A DNA stretch of 64,000 nucleotides from Sphingomonas jejuensis (lineage in GTDB: Bacteria > Pseudomonadota > Alphaproteobacteria > Sphingomonadales > Sphingomonadaceae): assembly GCF_011927695.1 (NCBI RefSeq), contig NZ_JAATJE010000002.1:606001-670000 (forward strand). The letters run 5' to 3'. Both the position numbers and the translations under genes were made by a program. Positions 17,509 to 28,175 of the stretch are shown in pieces; the first letter of the stretch is position 1; each line of letters opens with the position of its first letter. Below the pieces are notes generated by a model that saw only the letters and a list, made by a program, of their open reading frames with translations, searched no databases and had not been told where the DNA came from.

Positions 17509-19635
17509 ATGGCAACGACGCCCCCTCGCACTCGCAAGCGCCGCCCGGGCGTCATTCGAAGGCTGATCCAGATCGGGTTGGTCATCGGTGCCGTGCTGCT
17601 CATCGGCCTGCTGACCGCCGTCGGCCTCCAGGCTGCGTCGCTTCCGAGCTTCGATGCGCTGCGGTCGAGCCCCAATGGGCAGATGATCCGCGTTCGCGCG
17701 GCCGACGGCAGCGTGCTGATCTCGCTGGGGCCAAGCTATGGCGAGTGGCTGGCCTATCGCGACATTCCCCCTGTCATGGCGGGGGCGATCGTCGCCGTTG
17801 AGGATCGGCGCTTCCGCAGCCATCCGGGCGTCGATCCGATCGGCATCGCCCGGGGCATCAAGGTCAGCTTCGAGAGCGACAACCGCGTGCGCGGCGTGTC
17901 CACGATCAGCCAGCAGCTTGCCCGCAATATCTTCCTGACGAACGACCGCAGCTATGGCCGCAAGATCAAGGAAGGCATCCTTGCGCTCGCCCTCGAATGG
18001 AAATTCTCCAAGAACGAGATCCTCGAGCTTTACCTGAACAAGGTCTATTTTGGCGGCGGCGCCTATGGCATCGACGCCGCATCCCGGCGCTTCTTCGGCC
18101 ATCCCGCGACCGAGCTGAGCACCGGCGAAGCCGCGATCATCGCAGGCTTGGTGAAGGCACCGTCCAATTACTCGCCGACCGCCGATGCCGATGCGGCGGT
18201 CGCACGCGCGCAGGTGGTGCTGCGTCTGATGCGGCGCGAAGGCGTGGTGTCCGCGGCCGAAGCAAGCAACGTCGACTTCGGCGAGGTTCGGCCGGCCCCG
18301 GAGGAGAACCAGACCAGCGTCCGGTACTTCACGGACTGGGCACTGCCGCAGCTCGACACGCTGATCGACGAGACCAGCGAACCGATCGACGTGTGGACCA
18401 CCATCGATCCGCGCATGCAGGCCGCGGCGGAGCGTTCGATCCGCGCCAACACGCCGTCCGGGGTTCAGGGCGCGCTGGTGTCGCTTGATCGGGATGGCGC
18501 CGTGCGCGCGATGATCGGCGGCAAGGATTACGTATCGTCCAACTACAACCGCGCGACCCAGGCGACGCGCCAGCCGGGATCGGCGTTCAAGCTGTTCGTC
18601 TACCTGGCGGCGCTGGAAGCCGGGTATACGCCCGAAGACACAGTCGTCGACGAGCCGATCAACATCAACGGCTGGAGTCCGCGCAACAGCAGCCGGCGCT
18701 TTTCCGGCGCGATGACGCTGCGGTCCGCCTTTGCCTACTCGATCAACACGATCGCGGCCAAGCTTGGCCAGGATGTCGGCTTCGGCACGGTGGCGGACAT
18801 GGCACGCCGGTTCGGCATCACGTCGCCGTTGAGCGTCGACCCGTCGATCACGCTCGGCACGTCCGATGTGCGGCTGATCGACATGACGCGTGCCTACGCC
18901 TCGGTAGGGCAGCGCGGCGTGGCAGTCACGCCCTACGGCATCACCCGTGTCGCAACGGCAGACGGGCGCCTCCTCTACGAGCACGAGGTGGACACCTCGC
19001 GCGTGCTGGTGACCCCTTGGGTTGCAGCCGAGATGGTTGACCTGATGCAGTCTGCCGTCACCACCGGCAGCGCACGTGCCGCCGATATCGGACGCCCGGT
19101 AGCGGGCAAGACCGGCACCACCAGCAGCAACAAGGACGGATGGTTCCTGGGCTTTTCCAGCGGGCTGACCACAGGCGTTTGGATGGGCCGCGACGACGCG
19201 CGGGCGGTGGGCGGGCTGCAGGGCGGCACGGCGCCTGCCCGCGCCTTTGCCGACTTCATGCGCACGGCGGTAGCCAGACGGCCGGTGGAAGCCTTCGCAA
19301 CCGAGGTGACGCTGCCCGAGTGGCAGATGGAGCCCGACGAGGAAGCCTATTTCGGCGATCCCGACAATGGGATCGATCCTTCGGCGGCAGCGCCGGGTGA
19401 CCAGCGCTTCGTGGACGAGAACGGCAATCCGGTCGGCGGGCGCGACCCGCGCTTCGATGGACCCGCCGCCGCGCCCGAGCAGGAGCAGGAGCCCGATCAG
19501 GACTGGATCGACGAGGTGCTCGGCCGCGGCACCCGATCGCGAGAGGATCAGCCACGCGAGCCCGCCGAACCGCGCTCCACCCCGCCGGCCCGCCCCGTTC
19601 AACCGCAACGAGGCGAGCCGGACGGCATCTACTAG
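17509..19635 (+). CDS. Class A penicillin-binding protein (PBP1A family)
   Basis: A 708-residue bifunctional peptidoglycan synthase. A short cytoplasmic tail rich in Arg/Lys is followed by one TM helix (~residues 18-40). The GT51 glycosyltransferase starts with VAVEDRRFRSHPGVD, whose Glu is catalytic, and continues with STISQQLARN and KIKEGILALALE. The transpeptidase has SxxK at Ser358 (GSAFK), SIN at 411-413 and KTG at 534-536. It ends in a Pro/Glu/Arg-rich disordered tail. It converts lipid II to cross-linked glycan at the inner membrane and is a beta-lactam target. The GT-to-TP spacing lacks the large OB insertion of E. coli PBP1A, hence the shorter length. Confidence 0.93.
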   Translation: MATTPPRTRKRRPGVIRRLIQIGLVIGAVLLIGLLTAVGLQAASLPSFDALRSSPNGQMIRVRAADGSVLISLGPSYGEWLAYRDIPPVMAGAIVAVEDRRFRSHPGVDPIGIARGIKVSFESDNRVRGVSTISQQLARNIFLTNDRSYGRKIKEGILALALEWKFSKNEILELYLNKVYFGGGAYGIDAASRRFFGHPATELSTGEAAIIAGLVKAPSNYSPTADADAAVARAQVVLRLMRREGVVSAAEASNVDFGEVRPAPEENQTSVRYFTDWALPQLDTLIDETSEPIDVWTTIDPRMQAAAERSIRANTPSGVQGALVSLDRDGAVRAMIGGKDYVSSNYNRATQATRQPGSAFKLFVYLAALEAGYTPEDTVVDEPININGWSPRNSSRRFSGAMTLRSAFAYSINTIAAKLGQDVGFGTVADMARRFGITSPLSVDPSITLGTSDVRLIDMTRAYASVGQRGVAVTPYGITRVATADGRLLYEHEVDTSRVLVTPWVAAEMVDLMQSAVTTGSARAADIGRPVAGKTGTTSSNKDGWFLGFSSGLTTGVWMGRDDARAVGGLQGGTAPARAFADFMRTAVARRPVEAFATEVTLPEWQMEPDEEAYFGDPDNGIDPSAAAPGDQRFVDENGNPVGGRDPRFDGPAAAPEQEQEPDQDWIDEVLGRGTRSREDQPREPAEPRSTPPARPVQPQRGEPDGIY

Positions 19636-20351
19636 GCGGTTCGTCCGAACCAGTGCAGGGCCGCACCGTGGGCCGCCAGCCAATCACGCGCCGGCACATG
19701 GCTTCCACCCAGCAACCGATCCGCGAATGCGTGGAACGACGGGCCATGGTGATGTTCGCGCAGATGGGCGACCTCGTGCGCGACGACGCTGTGCCGAACG
19801 AAGGCGGGCGCCATGATCAGGCGCCAGCTGTAGCGAATGTGCCCGTCCGCCGCGCAGCTGCCCCAGCGGCGACGCGGATCGCCAACGGACACCTGCGTCA
19901 GATCGAGACCATTGGCGTCCGCAAGCGCCCGGCTCTCCCGGGTCAAGGTCGCAAGTGCCTCGACGCGGAGGTGGCGGAGCACGCGGGCCGGCAGCAGCTC
20001 ACGCGGCCCACCCACCACCAGCCGGTCGCCCCGGCGCGCCGGGGTGCGGGGATGCTCGATCGACCAGTCGAGGACAAGCGGATCCCCGCCGATGCAGAGC
20101 GTCATGCCAGGGGCGATGGGCCGCGCCACGGGCAGCGATGCAAGCTGCGCCTCCACCCATCCACGCCGGGTTTCGACCCAGGCGAGGGCGGGGGCGAGCG
20201 GCTGGCGCCAGGGCAGGCCGAGCCGCACCGTGCCGCTCGCGGGATCCACGCTCAGCTTCAGCGATCGGGCGCGGCGATTGCGCGCCACCACGATCGTGCG
20301 GTCGCCGAACCGCGGCAGCCGGTCAGTCGAGGATGTGGTTTTCCAGATCAC
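19632..20351 (-). CDS. YgjP-like zinc metallopeptidase (DUF45 / M48-related)
   Basis: A 239-residue protein with the YgjP/SprT-like zinc site: [15 protein letters not shown] gives HExxH and a third His in HGPSFHAF. The upstream [20 protein letters not shown] (first part RRRWGSC) is the hallmark of DUF45. I took GTG 20351 as the start because GGAGG lies about 9 bases before it; an ATG at 20381 also exists. The start lies within the end of the upstream YcgN-type gene. Function is not established for the family; a metal-dependent protease role is inferred. It is last in a three-gene minus-strand unit. Confidence 0.82.
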   Translation of the reverse strand: MIWKTTSSTDRLPRFGDRTIVVARNRRARSLKLSVDPASGTVRLGLPWRQPLAPALAWVETRRGWVEAQLASLPVARPIAPGMTLCIGGDPLVLDWSIEHPRTPARRGDRLVVGGPRELLPARVLRHLRVEALATLTRESRALADANGLDLTQVSVGDPRRRWGSCAADGHIRYSWRLIMAPAFVRHSVVAHEVAHLREHHHGPSFHAFADRLLGGSHVPARDWLAAHGAALHWFGRTA

Positions 20352-20742
20352 CCACGTCGTCCTCCGACACGGTCCAGCCACGCACCGAAATGCCTGCGCG
20401 ATGCACCGACTCCGGGTCGCCGCTGACCAGCGGATGCCAGCCGGGCAGGGGCTTTCCTTCCTCCAGCAGCCGATAGGCGCAGGTGGCGGGCAACCAGTCG
20501 AGCGTGCGCAGCTTTGCCGGTGTCAGCCGGACGCATTCGGGCACATGGGCGCGGCGGTTCCGGTAGTCGGAGCAGCGCCCGCTGTGGCGATCGAGCAGCC
20601 GGCACGCGACGTTCGTGGGCAGGATCTCGCCCGTCTCGTCGTCTTCCAGCTTGTGCACGCAGCACCGGCCGCAGCCGTCGCACAGCGCTTCCCATTCGCC
20701 CCGGTCCATCGCGGCGAGCGGCTTTGTTTCCCAATAGGTCAT
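20323..20742 (-). CDS. YcgN-family cysteine-cluster protein (UPF0260)
   Basis: A 139-residue cytosolic protein. Cysteines cluster as LCDGCGRCC near residue 20, with further Cys in [23 protein letters not shown] and PATCAYRLL, as in the zinc/iron-binding CxxCxxCC family. The late [19 protein letters not shown] signature is specific to UPF0260. The biochemical role is unknown. Its ATG overlaps the sco stop by four bases and its end overlaps the peptidase gene. Confidence 0.9.
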   Translation of the reverse strand: MTYWETKPLAAMDRGEWEALCDGCGRCCVHKLEDDETGEILPTNVACRLLDRHSGRCSDYRNRRAHVPECVRLTPAKLRTLDWLPATCAYRLLEEGKPLPGWHPLVSGDPESVHRAGISVRGWTVSEDDVGDLENHILD

Positions 20743-21341
20743 CGCATCCAGCGCTGCAGCTCGGCGACGATCTCGTCCGGTGTGCCGTCCTGCGGGATCA
20801 GCGCGACGGGCGATCCGTCCGGTGCCATCAGATAGGCCTGCCGGCCATGGTCAACCAGGTAGCTTCCCGGGGTCGCGCCCTCCCGCTTGGCGTAGGGGAT
20901 CAGATAGGCATCGGCGACACGCGCGATTGCTTCCGGGCTGCCGGTCAGACCGACGAAGCGCGGATCGAAAGCTGCGGTAAACTGCTTCACCACGGCGGGC
21001 GTGTCGCGTTGGGGATCGACAGTCACGAAGATTGGCTGCAGCCGCGCGGCGCGCGCCGGATCCTCCTTCGCGAGCTTGCGATACCCCGCGGCCAGGCGCT
21101 GCATGTCGACGGGGCAGACGTCGGGGCAGAAGGTGTAGCCGAAGTACATCAGCCGGTATTTGCCGGCGAAGTCGCGATCGGTCACCGTCTGCCCGTCCCC
21201 GTTGACGAGGGTGAAGGGTCCGCCGATCTTCGTGCCGGCGAGCGGCGCGACCTCGGGCGCGGCATCGGCGCCGCCGGCGGTGCAGGCGGGAAGCCCGGCG
21301 CCGATGAGGGCGCTTGCGACAAGGATGCGGAGGGCGTTCAT
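20739..21341 (-). CDS. Sco1/SenC-family copper-binding lipoprotein
   Basis: A thioredoxin-fold protein of about 200 residues that delivers copper for the CuA site of cytochrome oxidase, or acts as a thiol reductase. The copper motif CPDVC is in [15 protein letters not shown], and the ligand His is in [12 protein letters not shown]. From ATG 21341 the product begins with a lipoprotein signal with lipobox LPAC (Cys20). An ATG at 21356 is an alternative, and neither has a strong SD. It leads a coupled unit with the YcgN- and YgjP-type genes and diverges from the ankyrin gene by 92 bases. Confidence 0.9.
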   Translation of the reverse strand: MNALRILVASALIGAGLPACTAGGADAAPEVAPLAGTKIGGPFTLVNGDGQTVTDRDFAGKYRLMYFGYTFCPDVCPVDMQRLAAGYRKLAKEDPARAARLQPIFVTVDPQRDTPAVVKQFTAAFDPRFVGLTGSPEAIARVADAYLIPYAKREGATPGSYLVDHGRQAYLMAPDGSPVALIPQDGTPDEIVAELQRWMR

Positions 21342-21433
21342 TCTGGGCACAGCCATGCGGGTCCAGATGGGGACTTGCAAGCCGGGTCGGAAGGCGGCCA
21401 CAGAGCGCGCAGGCAAATTCGAGAGACGTTTCA

Positions 21434-22051
21434 ATGGCTCACTCCTCCTTTCGCAGCGCCGTGGCGGCGGTCCTGATCGGCGCGGCGGCGATGCCGGCCG
21501 CGGCGCAGACCTTCTCCGACAGCTACACCTTCCTGAAGGCGGTGCGGGAGAATGACGGCAACAAGGTCAACGACCTTCTGGACGGCGCCAGCGGACCGAC
21601 GCTGGTCGACACGCGGGACCGTTCGACCGGTGACACCGCGCTCCACATCGTTGCCCGCCAGCGCAACAGCACCTGGCTGAACTTCCTGCTCGGCAAGGGC
21701 GCCAATGCGAACGCGCGCAATGAAGCGGGCGACACGCCGCTGATCGTTGCCGCGCGCATCGGCTTCACCGAGGGCGTGCAGGCGCTGATCGCGCGTCGCG
21801 CCACCGTGGACCTTGCCAACCAGTCGGGCGAGACGCCGCTGATCCTGGCGACGCAGAACCGCGACGCATCCACCGCCCGGCTGCTGCTGGCGGCGGGGGC
21901 CGATCCCGACCGGACCGATTCCACCGCCGGCATGTCGGCCCGCGATTATGCCCGCCGCGATGGTCGATCGGCCGTGATCCTGCGGCTGATGGACACCGCG
22001 CGCGAGACGGCCACGCCGCGCGACAACCGACCGGTGGCCGGCCCCAACTGA
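21434..22051 (+). CDS. Exported ankyrin-repeat protein
   Basis: A 205-residue protein with a signal peptide (SSFRSAVAAVLIGAAAM...AAAQ). At least three ankyrin repeats follow, with the G-TALH / G-TPL signatures: GDTALHIVARQ, GDTPLIVAARIG and GETPLILATQNR, and a degenerate fourth. Periplasmic ankyrin proteins are common in alphaproteobacteria, mostly of unknown function. I chose ATG 21434 because it alone gives a clean signal peptide. It is convergent with sufA, with two bases between the stops. Confidence 0.87.
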   Translation: MAHSSFRSAVAAVLIGAAAMPAAAQTFSDSYTFLKAVRENDGNKVNDLLDGASGPTLVDTRDRSTGDTALHIVARQRNSTWLNFLLGKGANANARNEAGDTPLIVAARIGFTEGVQALIARRATVDLANQSGETPLILATQNRDASTARLLLAAGADPDRTDSTAGMSARDYARRDGRSAVILRLMDTARETATPRDNRPVAGPN

Positions 22052-22053
22052 TC

Positions 22054-22425
22054 CTAGACGGTGAAGCTTTCGCCGCAGCCGCACGCGCCCTTGGCGTTGG
22101 GGTTCTGGAACACGAAGCCGGCGGTGAAGTCGTCCTCCACCCAGTCCATGGTCGACCCGATCAAGTAAAGCAGCGAGCCGCCGTCGACGAAGAAGGTGCC
22201 GCCGGGCGTGTCGATGCGCTCGTCCATCGGGTTGGCGGCGGTGACATAGTCGACCGAATAGGCGAGGCCGGAACATCCGCGCCGCGGCGTCGACAGCTTC
22301 ACGCCCACCGCACCCTCCGGCGCGCGTGCCATCAGGTCGGCGATCCGCCGCTCGGCAGAGGGCGTGAGGATGAGCGCGGCGGGGCGCGCACGGGTCCGTG
22401 CGGGAGCGGTGGCGGCGTCGGCCAT
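22054..22425 (-). CDS. sufA: A-type Fe-S carrier SufA (HesB/IscA family)
   Basis: A 123-residue carrier that receives clusters from the SufBCD scaffold and passes them to apoproteins. The three conserved cysteines are in GCSGLAY and GACGCGESF. The central IDTPGGTFFVDGGSLLYLIG region is typical. The N-terminal ~18 residues (Ala/Arg rich) are an extension beyond the core. It ends the suf operon and its ATG overlaps the stop of sufT by one base. Confidence 0.93.
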   Translation of the reverse strand: MADAATAPARTRARPAALILTPSAERRIADLMARAPEGAVGVKLSTPRRGCSGLAYSVDYVTAANPMDERIDTPGGTFFVDGGSLLYLIGSTMDWVEDDFTAGFVFQNPNAKGACGCGESFTV

Positions 22426-22901
22426 CAGAGCATCCCCAGTTCGAGGCGCGCTTCGTCCGACATCTTGGCGGGATCCCAGGGCGGATCCCAGACCAGCTCC
22501 ACATCGGCATCGCGGATGCCCGGCACGGCCGACACGCGCATCTCCACCTCGCCCGGCATCGATTCCGCGACAGGGCAGTGCGGCGTGGTGAGCGTCATCT
22601 TTACCTTGGCCGAGCCGTTGCCGTCGATCTCGACGCCGTAGATCAGCCCCAGGTCGTAGATGTTGACCGGGATTTCGGGATCAAAGATGTCCTTCAGCGC
22701 GTGGACGACGGCTTCGTAGAGGTCGCCCCCCGGCTCCCCGGCCGGCAGTTCCGCCGGGGTCTGCGCAAGGAAGCCGGCCAGATAGTCGCGCTTGCGCTCC
22801 GCCGGAGCGGCGGGGGCGGCAGCAGCATCGTCGACCCGCGCACGCGGCGGCGGCGCGACGGCGTCCACTTCCTCCACCTCGATCTGGCGATGCTCGTTCA
22901 T
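22425..22901 (-). CDS. sufT: SufT-like Fe-S assembly protein (DUF59/MIP18 family)
   Basis: A 158-residue protein whose C-terminal ~100 residues form a DUF59 domain: ALKDIFDPEIPVNIYDLGLIYGVE, shown here as DPEIPVNIYDLGLIYG, then LTTPHCPVAESMPG with the conserved Cys, and VWDPPWDPAKMSDEAR. The N-terminal ~45 residues are Ala/Pro-rich linker. Family knowledge: SufT assists Fe-S maturation under high demand. It sits between sufS and sufA with four- and one-base overlaps. Confidence 0.92.
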   Translation of the reverse strand: MNEHRQIEVEEVDAVAPPPRARVDDAAAAPAAPAERKRDYLAGFLAQTPAELPAGEPGGDLYEAVVHALKDIFDPEIPVNIYDLGLIYGVEIDGNGSAKVKMTLTTPHCPVAESMPGEVEMRVSAVPGIRDADVELVWDPPWDPAKMSDEARLELGML

Positions 22902-24112
22902 CCGAAAATCCTCGTTACCCGTTCAATGCCCGCCACCAGCGCGTCGACATCGGCGGCGCTGTTGTAGACGCCGAAGCTGGCCCTGGCGGTCGCCGGAACG
23001 CCCAGCGCCTCCATCAGCGGCTGCGCGCAGTGATGGCCCGCCCGGATCGCCACCTTCGCTTCGTCCAATATGGTGCCGACATCGTGCGGATGCACCCCGT
23101 CGACGGCAAAGGAGACGATGCCGGCGGAGTCGGCCGGCCCGAACAGCCGCACGCTGTTGATCGCGCCGAGACGATCCCGCGCAGCCGCGACCAGCGCGGC
23201 TTCATGCGCGTGGATGGCGTCCAGGCCGATCCCGTCAACATAGTCGATCGCGGCATGCAGCCCGAGCGCACCGACGATGTGCGGCGTCCCGGCCTCGAAC
23301 CGCGCGGGCGGCGGAGCATAGGTGGAGCCGGCAAAAGACACGCGGTCGATCATCGCGCCGCCGCCCTGCCAGGGCGGCATGGCCGACAGCAGGTCGCCGC
23401 GCGCCCAGAGCACGCCGATCCCGGTAGGGCCATAAAGCTTGTGCGCCGAAAACACATAGAAGTCGCAGTCGAGCGCCGTCACGTCGACCGCGATCCGTGG
23501 CACGGACTGGCACCCGTCCAGCAGCAGCTTGGCGCCCACCGCATGCGCCAGGTCGGCGGCGCGGCGCGCGTCGAGGATCGACCCCAGCACGTTTGACACA
23601 TGCGCGAACGCCACCAGCTTGTGCGCCGGCGTCAGCATCCGTTCGGCCGCGTCCAGGTCGATGCGGCCGTCTTCCGTCAGCGGGCAGACATCGATCAAAG
23701 CGCCCGCGCGCTCGGCCGCCATCTGCCACGGGACGATGTTGGAGTGATGCTCAAGCATCGACAGCAGGATGCGGTCGCCCGGGCGCAGGGTGGTGGCTGC
23801 CCAGGTCTGCGCGACCAGGTTGATGCCTTCGGTCGCGCCGCGAACGAAGACGATCTCCTCCGGCGCGGCTGCCCCGATGAAACCGGCCACGCGCGTGCGG
23901 GCGGCCTCATAGGCGACGGTCATGTCGGCCGATCGCGCATAAACGCCGCGGTGCACGGTGGCGTAGGTCTCGCCATAGGCGCGCGCGATGGCGTCGATCA
24001 CCGGCTGGGGCTTCTGCGCGGTGGCGGCGGTGTCGAGATAGGCCCAGCCGTCCGGGATCGCCGGAAAGTCGGACACCCGATCGAGCGGGCGGGAGGCGCG
24101 GTCGAGCATCAT
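22898..24112 (-). CDS. sufS: Cysteine desulfurase SufS
   Basis: A 404-residue PLP enzyme that takes sulfur from cysteine for Fe-S clusters. The start MMLDRASRPLD leads into FPAIPDGWAYLDTAATAQKP, the normal SufS N-terminus. The PLP lysine is in FSAHKLYGPTG and the persulfide Cys in RAGHHCAQPLM. The leader has no clear Shine-Dalgarno. A palindromic repeat (24115-24160) ends three bases before the ATG. No sufE or sufU partner was seen in the window. It is separated from sufD by 163 bases, the only real gap in the operon. Confidence 0.94.
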   Translation of the reverse strand: MMLDRASRPLDRVSDFPAIPDGWAYLDTAATAQKPQPVIDAIARAYGETYATVHRGVYARSADMTVAYEAARTRVAGFIGAAAPEEIVFVRGATEGINLVAQTWAATTLRPGDRILLSMLEHHSNIVPWQMAAERAGALIDVCPLTEDGRIDLDAAERMLTPAHKLVAFAHVSNVLGSILDARRAADLAHAVGAKLLLDGCQSVPRIAVDVTALDCDFYVFSAHKLYGPTGIGVLWARGDLLSAMPPWQGGGAMIDRVSFAGSTYAPPPARFEAGTPHIVGALGLHAAIDYVDGIGLDAIHAHEAALVAAARDRLGAINSVRLFGPADSAGIVSFAVDGVHPHDVGTILDEAKVAIRAGHHCAQPLMEALGVPATARASFGVYNSAADVDALVAGIERVTRIFG

Positions 24113-24114
24113 GG

Positions 24115-24160
24115 CCGGAAGTTGACGAAATTGACGACACGTCGGCGTAAACTTCGCCCC
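24115..24160. repeat. Dispersed palindromic repeat, copy 1 (sufS leader)
   Basis: This 46-base stretch is nearly identical to 51994-52040. Both contain GGAAGTTGACGAA, then TTGACGACACGTC, then CGT.AACTTC, so the ends can pair (GGAAGTTGACG with CGTAAACTTC here, imperfectly). On the minus strand it reads VVNFVNFR. It forms the immediate leader of sufS. See copy 2 for the perfect version. Confidence 0.75.
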
Positions 24161-24275
24161 TCCGCCGCTTCCCGCACGATCCCGGGAAGGCAAGCGAACA
24201 AGTTGAGGCCGCGCATCGCCGACCGTCCTGCCACGGATGGGGGGCTGTAGGACAGCGCCGGATGTGCGTGCGCCG

Positions 24276-25361
24276 TCATGCGTCCAGCCAGCGGTCTGCA
24301 TCGGCCACGAACGCATCGCGCACCGCCTCCTCGCCGATCCGGTCGAGCGCGTCGGCCACGAACGCGCGGGTGAGGATCGCGCGGGCACGCGCCGGGTCGA
24401 CGCCGCGGCTGGCGAGATAGAAGAGCGATTGCCGGTCGAGCTCCCCCACCGTGGCGCCGTGCGCGCATTTCACGTCGTCGGCGAAGATCTCCAGCTCCGG
24501 CTTGATGTTCACCGTCGCCGTGCGCTTGAGCAGCAGGCCCTTCAGCGACTGGATGCCGTCGGTCTTCTGCGCATGGCGCGCCACCTCGACACGCGCCGCC
24601 AGGCTGGCGACCGCACGATCGTCGGCGACCGCGCGCCAGCTCTGGTGCGACTGGCCGTGGGGTGCGGCGTGGCGGACGACGGCGGCGGCCTCGTGGCGCT
24701 GCTCGCCGCGCGCCAGCATCGCGCCGCCATATTCGGCAAAGGCCTGCTCGCCCGCGATGGTGACGAGCGCATCGACCCGGCTGGAGCCTTCGCCGGCGCC
24801 GAGAACGGTGGCGACAAGGCTGGCGCCTTCCCCCAGCAGCGCTTCGTCGCGGAGCGACTGGAAGCCCGAGGCATGGAGCAGCCGGACCGCGCGCATCAGC
24901 CGGGCGCCCTTGCCAAGCTCCGCGCGGAAGAAGCGATTGGTCCACCCGTCGCCCACGAAGGTCTCGGTGACGCTGGCCACCGCATCGGGCGCCAGGATGA
25001 CATGGGCGGGTACATGGGATGCGGCGCCGGTCGCGACATGCACGACCTCGACATTGGCGATCTGGCCGGGCGCCAGGTCCAGCGTCCAGCCGTCGGCGGT
25101 GGCGTGCCGGCCGAGCGCATGATCGGTGCGCGCATCAACCGCCGACAGGCGGACGCGACCGGGCGTGCTGGACGAGTGCAGCACGCCGTCAACGAACAAC
25201 AGGCGCGTGTCCGTCCGCTCCGACGCGATCGCCGCCGGCATCGCCGCCAGCGCCAGCGCGTCGCGCCCGGCATCAGGCACAGCGGCGACGATGGCGGGCA
25301 GGCCGGACAGGTCGGTCCAGCGCCATGCTTCCTCGCGCGCGGAGGGGAGCGTCAGGGTCAA
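24276..25361 (-). CDS. sufD: Fe-S assembly scaffold subunit SufD
   Basis: A 361-residue beta-helix protein that forms the SufBC2D scaffold. The family C-terminal block is visible: VNIKPELEIFADDVKCAHGATVGEL (core ADDVKCAHGATVG) with the conserved Cys and His, followed by LFYLASRGV and ARAILTRAFV. The N-terminus (EEAWRWTDLSGL) matches the RKEEWRYT motif of SufD. It starts inside the last codons of sufC (four-base overlap). After its stop comes a 163-base gap holding the repeat and no recognised gene. Confidence 0.94.
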   Translation of the reverse strand: MTLTLPSAREEAWRWTDLSGLPAIVAAVPDAGRDALALAAMPAAIASERTDTRLLFVDGVLHSSSTPGRVRLSAVDARTDHALGRHATADGWTLDLAPGQIANVEVVHVATGAASHVPAHVILAPDAVASVTETFVGDGWTNRFFRAELGKGARLMRAVRLLHASGFQSLRDEALLGEGASLVATVLGAGEGSSRVDALVTIAGEQAFAEYGGAMLARGEQRHEAAAVVRHAAPHGQSHQSWRAVADDRAVASLAARVEVARHAQKTDGIQSLKGLLLKRTATVNIKPELEIFADDVKCAHGATVGELDRQSLFYLASRGVDPARARAILTRAFVADALDRIGEEAVRDAFVADADRWLDA

Positions 25362-26116
25362 GACCGGGCATCCTCCAGGCCGAGCGCGGCATAGCCCTCA
25401 CGCTCCAGCGCGTGGGCAAGCTCCGGCCCGCCCGAGCGGACGATGCGGCCGGCCGACAGGATGTGCACCTGATCGGGCCGGACATGGTCCAGCAGCCGCT
25501 GATAATGGGTGATGAGGATGACGGCGCGGTCGGGCTTGCGCATGATCCGCTCGATCCCGTCGCCGACGATGCGCAGCGCGTCGATGTCGAGGCCGGAGTC
25601 CGTTTCGTCGAGGATCGCGAGCTTCGGGTCGAGGATGCCCATCTGCACCATCTCGGCGCGCTTCTTCTCGCCGCCCGAAAAGCCGACGTTCACCGGCCGC
25701 TTCATCATGTCCATCGACATGGACAGGCCCTCGGCCTGCGCCTTGGCGAGGCGGAGGAAGTCCGCGCCCGACAGCGCCGGCTCCCCGCGCGCGGCGCGCT
25801 GTGCATTGGCCGCCTCACGCAGGAACTGCACGTTGGACACGCCGGGGATCTCGACGGGATATTGGAAGCCGAGGAACAGGCCGGCGGCGGCCCGCTCGTG
25901 CGGCTCCATCTCCAGGAGGTCGGCTCCGTCCAGCGTCACCGAGCCGCCGGTCACGTCGTAGCCGGGCCGCCCGCCCAGCACATAGGCGAGCGTCGACTTG
26001 CCCGCGCCGTTCGGCCCCATGATCGCATGCACCTCGCCCGCGTTCACGGACAGGGAGAGGCCGTTCAGGATCGGCTTGCCGTCGACTTCGGCGTGGAGGT
26101 TGTTGATTTCAAGCAT
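25358..26116 (-). CDS. sufC: Fe-S assembly ATPase SufC
   Basis: A 252-residue ABC-type ATPase that drives the SufBCD scaffold. Walker A is GPNGAGKST, the signature is FSGGEKKR, Walker B ends in LAILDETDSGLD, and the H-loop is LITHYQRLL. The start ATG 26116 gives the usual [11 protein letters not shown]. The upstream 60-codon ORF ends 8 bases into sufC, so translation may be handed on from it. SufC-SufD overlap by four bases. Confidence 0.95.
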   Translation of the reverse strand: MLEINNLHAEVDGKPILNGLSLSVNAGEVHAIMGPNGAGKSTLAYVLGGRPGYDVTGGSVTLDGADLLEMEPHERAAAGLFLGFQYPVEIPGVSNVQFLREAANAQRAARGEPALSGADFLRLAKAQAEGLSMSMDMMKRPVNVGFSGGEKKRAEMVQMGILDPKLAILDETDSGLDIDALRIVGDGIERIMRKPDRAVILITHYQRLLDHVRPDQVHILSAGRIVRSGGPELAHALEREGYAALGLEDARS

Positions 26117-26287
26117 AATGCGCGCGGCATCCTTCTGGTCGCCCAACAGCTAAAATCATCACGTCTTCTTTGACGCCGCTAAAAGCTACCCGACCAAAGC
26201 CAGCGTCATCGTCAAAGCTTAGGTTCAACTGACAACTAGAGGCCAAAGCCTGAAGCTGGCTGGCGAATGCCTCTTCCACAAAGATTG

Positions 26288-26291
<4 letters not shown>
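26109..26291 (-). CDS. Unrecognised 60-residue ORF coupled between sufB and sufC
   Basis: A GTG at 26291 overlaps the sufB stop (GTGA), and its TGA overlaps the sufC start by 8 bases: exactly how genuine operon genes here are joined. The product is small and acidic in the middle ([13 protein letters not shown]) with no known motif. Codons such as TTA, GTA, TTT and AAA are frequent, and one 60-base line (26161-26220) has 31 G+C, well under the neighbouring suf genes. Either a small acquired gene, or a spacer that keeps ribosomes moving to sufC. No homologue is recognised, so coding status is moderate. Confidence 0.5.
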
Positions 26292-27750
<1,459 letters not shown>

Positions 27751-27751
<1 letters not shown>

Positions 27752-28164
27752 CAGTGAACTCCGGACAGGCTGGCGAGCGTCACGCCGGACAGCGCGCCGC
27801 GAACGGCCCCATTGACCGCGTCCATCTGCGGACGGACGCGGCAGTCGTCGTGGATCTGGCAGGGGCCCTTGCCGCCGCCCTCCACGCAGGATGTCAGTGC
27901 GATCGGGCCCTCCACCGCCTCGACGATGTCGGCCAGGCTGATCTCGGCCGCGGTGCGCGCGAGGGTGAAGCCGCCGCCGGTGCCCCGCCCGGAGCGGAAC
28001 AGCCCGGCTGCGGCCAGCCGGCCCATCAGCTTCTGCGCGGTTGGCAGCGGCACGCCCGTTTCCTCCGCCAGCAGCGTCGCGGTCAGCCGCCCGCCGCCGA
28101 CATCCAGCCGGACGGCCGCGGACATCAGCACCACGGCATAGTCGCTGAGGGAAGACAGGCGCAT
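27751..28164 (-). CDS. Rrf2-family Fe-S-sensing regulator of the suf operon
   Basis: A 137-residue Rrf2/IscR-type repressor. The winged HTH is [23 protein letters not shown]-like (core [13 protein letters not shown]), followed by the wing [11 protein letters not shown]. The cluster-binding cysteines appear as [16 protein letters not shown], spaced as in IscR/SufR. I chose ATG 28164 ([12 protein letters not shown]), the usual Rrf2 start. It is first in the operon, so it likely represses suf when holding a cluster. A perfect dyad (28176-28200) lies 12 bases upstream. Confidence 0.9.
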
Positions 28165-28175
28165 GAGGGTTGAAG

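Noticed and set aside
17506-19683. 725-codon frame antisense to the class A PBP gene
   Set aside because: Full overlap with a motif-confirmed gene; no domain signature of its own.
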